Positions 62,634 through 64,000 of a DNA stretch of 64,000 bases are shown in pieces. The translations under genes and the position numbers were made by a program. The notes under the pieces were generated by a model, which had not been told where the DNA came from, made no database searches, and was given only the letters and a program-made list of their open reading frames with translations. Numbering within the stretch: position 1 is the first letter of the stretch; each line of letters opens with the position of its first letter. Source of the stretch: Paenibacillus foliorum (GTDB taxonomy: Bacteria; Bacillota; Bacilli; Paenibacillales; NBRC-103111); the NCBI RefSeq assembly GCF_013141765.1, contig NZ_WHOD01000109.1, positions 230,664 through 294,663 on the forward strand, read 5' to 3'.

Positions 62634-63848
62634 TTGATCCCTATAGATCCAGAACATTTGAAGAATCTAGCTGAGCGAGCCCGATTGATCATGGAAAATG
62701 AAGAGCTTGATGCTATTGTCGCCTCAACCTGTGAGAACTTCTATTACCTCTCCGGCCATCCGAGTACATTCATGTATACGTTACGTATGAATGAAGTCGC
62801 GCTAGCAGTCCTGTTTCGAGATCCAAGTTGTAAAACGATCTTGATCATGAATGAATTCGAGGCGGCAGGAGTGGTGAGCGATCTGCCTCAATGCGAGATC
62901 AGGGCCTATCCCACTTGGGTAGACGTGGATGACCCATTGGGTCTTAAAGGCGGGCAGTATCAAGGAAAACGTCCGGTCTCGCCCCAAGCGGAGGAAATGT
63001 TTGGCCTGTTGATGCAAGTACTTGCCGAGCATGGAGTTACACGCGGTAAGGTAGCTGTGGAATTAAGCGCCATGCGGCATGGCTCAGCCTTGTCCTTAAA
63101 GAGTGCAGCCGGAGCGGTGGAGTTGATGGAAGCGGGTGCTATCTTTACCGAGCTGCGCGCGGTAAAGTCCCCATGGGAAATAACCCAGCTACGTAAGGGC
63201 TGTGCCTATGCGGAAGCAGGCATTACGGAGGCGGTTCGTACCATTGGAGTCGGCAGCTCTGCCGCGGAAATCGTCGAAGCTTTTCGAAAGGGCTTAATGA
63301 AACGTCCTGACTTCTCTACGGCCCGCTTTCATATGATTTCTGTCGGAGCTAACTTCGCTCCTGCTCATAACTTCGATACGCGTCCGAGTGAGCCGGGGGA
63401 TGTCATTAAGTTTGATGTGGGGGTCGATGTCGCGGGGTATGGATCGGACATTGCACGTACCTTTGTACTCGGTGATCCTTCGGATACCGTGAAGCGTATC
63501 TATGACGCGCTAAGGATAGGACATGATCGTCTCCTTGAGCTCATAGAACCAGGAGTGCCTATGAACAGCGTCTTTCATGAGGTCATGGATGTAATCCGCC
63601 GTTCTGGATTGGAGAATTACAACAGAGGACATCTGGGGCACAGTGCGGGCTTAAGCCTAGCGGCAGAAGAAGCCCCTTTCATCAGTCCGTCCGAGACAGC
63701 CGTCTTTCGTCCGGGCATGGTCATATGCTTGGAGACCCCTTACTATGGATACGGCATAGGTTCGATCATGATTGAGGATATGGTGTTGGTTACAGAACAT
63801 GGCTGCGAGCGGCTTAACGAACTATCGAGAGATCTGATTTCAATATAA
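62634..63848 (+). CDS. M24 family metallopeptidase (Xaa-Pro peptidase-like)
   Basis: This 404-residue protein has an N-terminal creatinase-like domain (1-150) and a pita-bread catalytic domain. The metal ligands are visible: Asp in KFDVGVD, Asp in GSDIART, His in GHSAGLS, Glu in CLETPYY and Glu in MIEDMV. It probably hydrolyses a peptide or N-acyl/guanidino compound imported by the adjacent ABC system. The frame opens with ATG at 62613. AAGGAG lies 10 nt before a TTG at 62634, which I prefer. A hairpin follows the stop. Confidence 0.86.
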   Translation: MIPIDPEHLKNLAERARLIMENEELDAIVASTCENFYYLSGHPSTFMYTLRMNEVALAVLFRDPSCKTILIMNEFEAAGVVSDLPQCEIRAYPTWVDVDDPLGLKGGQYQGKRPVSPQAEEMFGLLMQVLAEHGVTRGKVAVELSAMRHGSALSLKSAAGAVELMEAGAIFTELRAVKSPWEITQLRKGCAYAEAGITEAVRTIGVGSSAAEIVEAFRKGLMKRPDFSTARFHMISVGANFAPAHNFDTRPSEPGDVIKFDVGVDVAGYGSDIARTFVLGDPSDTVKRIYDALRIGHDRLLELIEPGVPMNSVFHEVMDVIRRSGLENYNRGHLGHSAGLSLAAEEAPFISPSETAVFRPGMVICLETPYYGYGIGSIMIEDMVLVTEHGCERLNELSRDLISI

Positions 63849-63870
63849 AGCTTAACCGTAAACGTAGAAT

Positions 63871-63902
63871 AAGTCCCCCACCTTCTATCAGGTGGGGACT
63901 TA
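63871..63902 (+). terminator. Hairpin after the M24 peptidase gene
   Basis: AAGTCCCCCACCT and AGGTGGGGACTT pair with one bulged C around a 6-nt loop, about 22 nt after the stop. The following T-run is short and interrupted, so efficiency is uncertain. Confidence 0.6.
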
Positions 63903-64000
63903 AGTAGTTTTACTGGTTCACTATAAATGGCTACATGGAAAAGCGAAGACGAACAGTTACCAGAAGCGCCAAGCAGCGCTTTTAGCACGGATTACCTAGC

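Noticed and set aside
1..64000. CRISPR arrays, tRNA or rRNA genes, prophage and complete insertion sequences
   Set aside because: Nothing of these kinds was seen on reading both strands, although a small RNA gene could be missed without a covariance search.

Overview
The window looks like a chromosomal segment of a low-to-mid GC, spore-forming, S-layer-bearing Gram-positive bacterium, most likely Paenibacillus or a close relative. The support is a complete gerP spore-coat germination operon, three-repeat SLH surface proteins, several YesM/YesN-type sensor kinase and AraC response regulator genes beside sugar ABC transporters, and a paeninodin-type lasso peptide cluster. No rRNA, tRNA, CRISPR array, phage or intact insertion sequence was seen.

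Layout. (1) 1-8633, minus strand: exopolysaccharide operon with three related GT4 glycosyltransferases, a GT2, a DXD sugar transferase, a pyruvyl transferase, two hexapeptide acyltransferases, a small zinc-ribbon protein and a partial GH88/GH105-like gene. (2) 8996-15989, minus: lasso peptide cluster (macrolactam synthetase, 51-residue precursor, HPr-kinase-like kinase, RRE protein, leader protease, nucleotidyltransferase, ABC exporter). (3) 16232-20750, minus: chain-length determinant, tyrosine kinase, lipoprotein membrane-fusion protein and an unknown secreted protein. (4) 21223-24868: SLH/beta-helix surface protein and a secreted trypsin-like protease. (5) 25001-27753: Hsp20-like gene, gerPF-E-D-C-B-A and a divergent GerPD-like gene. 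(6) 27942-43820: sugar-uptake locus with two near-identical tandem binding lipoproteins, two permeases, a GH3 enzyme, a kinase and two regulators, facing a GPH symporter and beta-glucuronidase. (7) 43884-58349: second sugar ABC system and two-component pair, then a cell-surface cohesin/SLH anchor and two GH3 enzymes that each carry both a cohesin and a dockerin. (8) 58986-63848: broken rhamnosidase, TetR regulator, amino-acid ABC importer and M24 peptidase.

Three regulatory patterns link these blocks. Six copies of GTTCT-N6-AGAAC, the form of the Bacillus SinR operator, lie only upstream of the exopolysaccharide, lasso, chain-length/kinase and SLH/beta-helix units, which suggests one biofilm-type regulon that includes a lasso peptide. 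Five copies of a TGCAAAAATTGTTGNATG box sit 20-21 nt upstream of a -10 hexamer in the sugar-uptake loci. A 62-bp promoter element, about 90% identical, precedes both the second ABC operon and the second cohesin-dockerin GH3 gene. The cohesin/dockerin set reads as a minimal self-assembling, S-layer-anchored glycosidase system wired to its own sensor and transporter.
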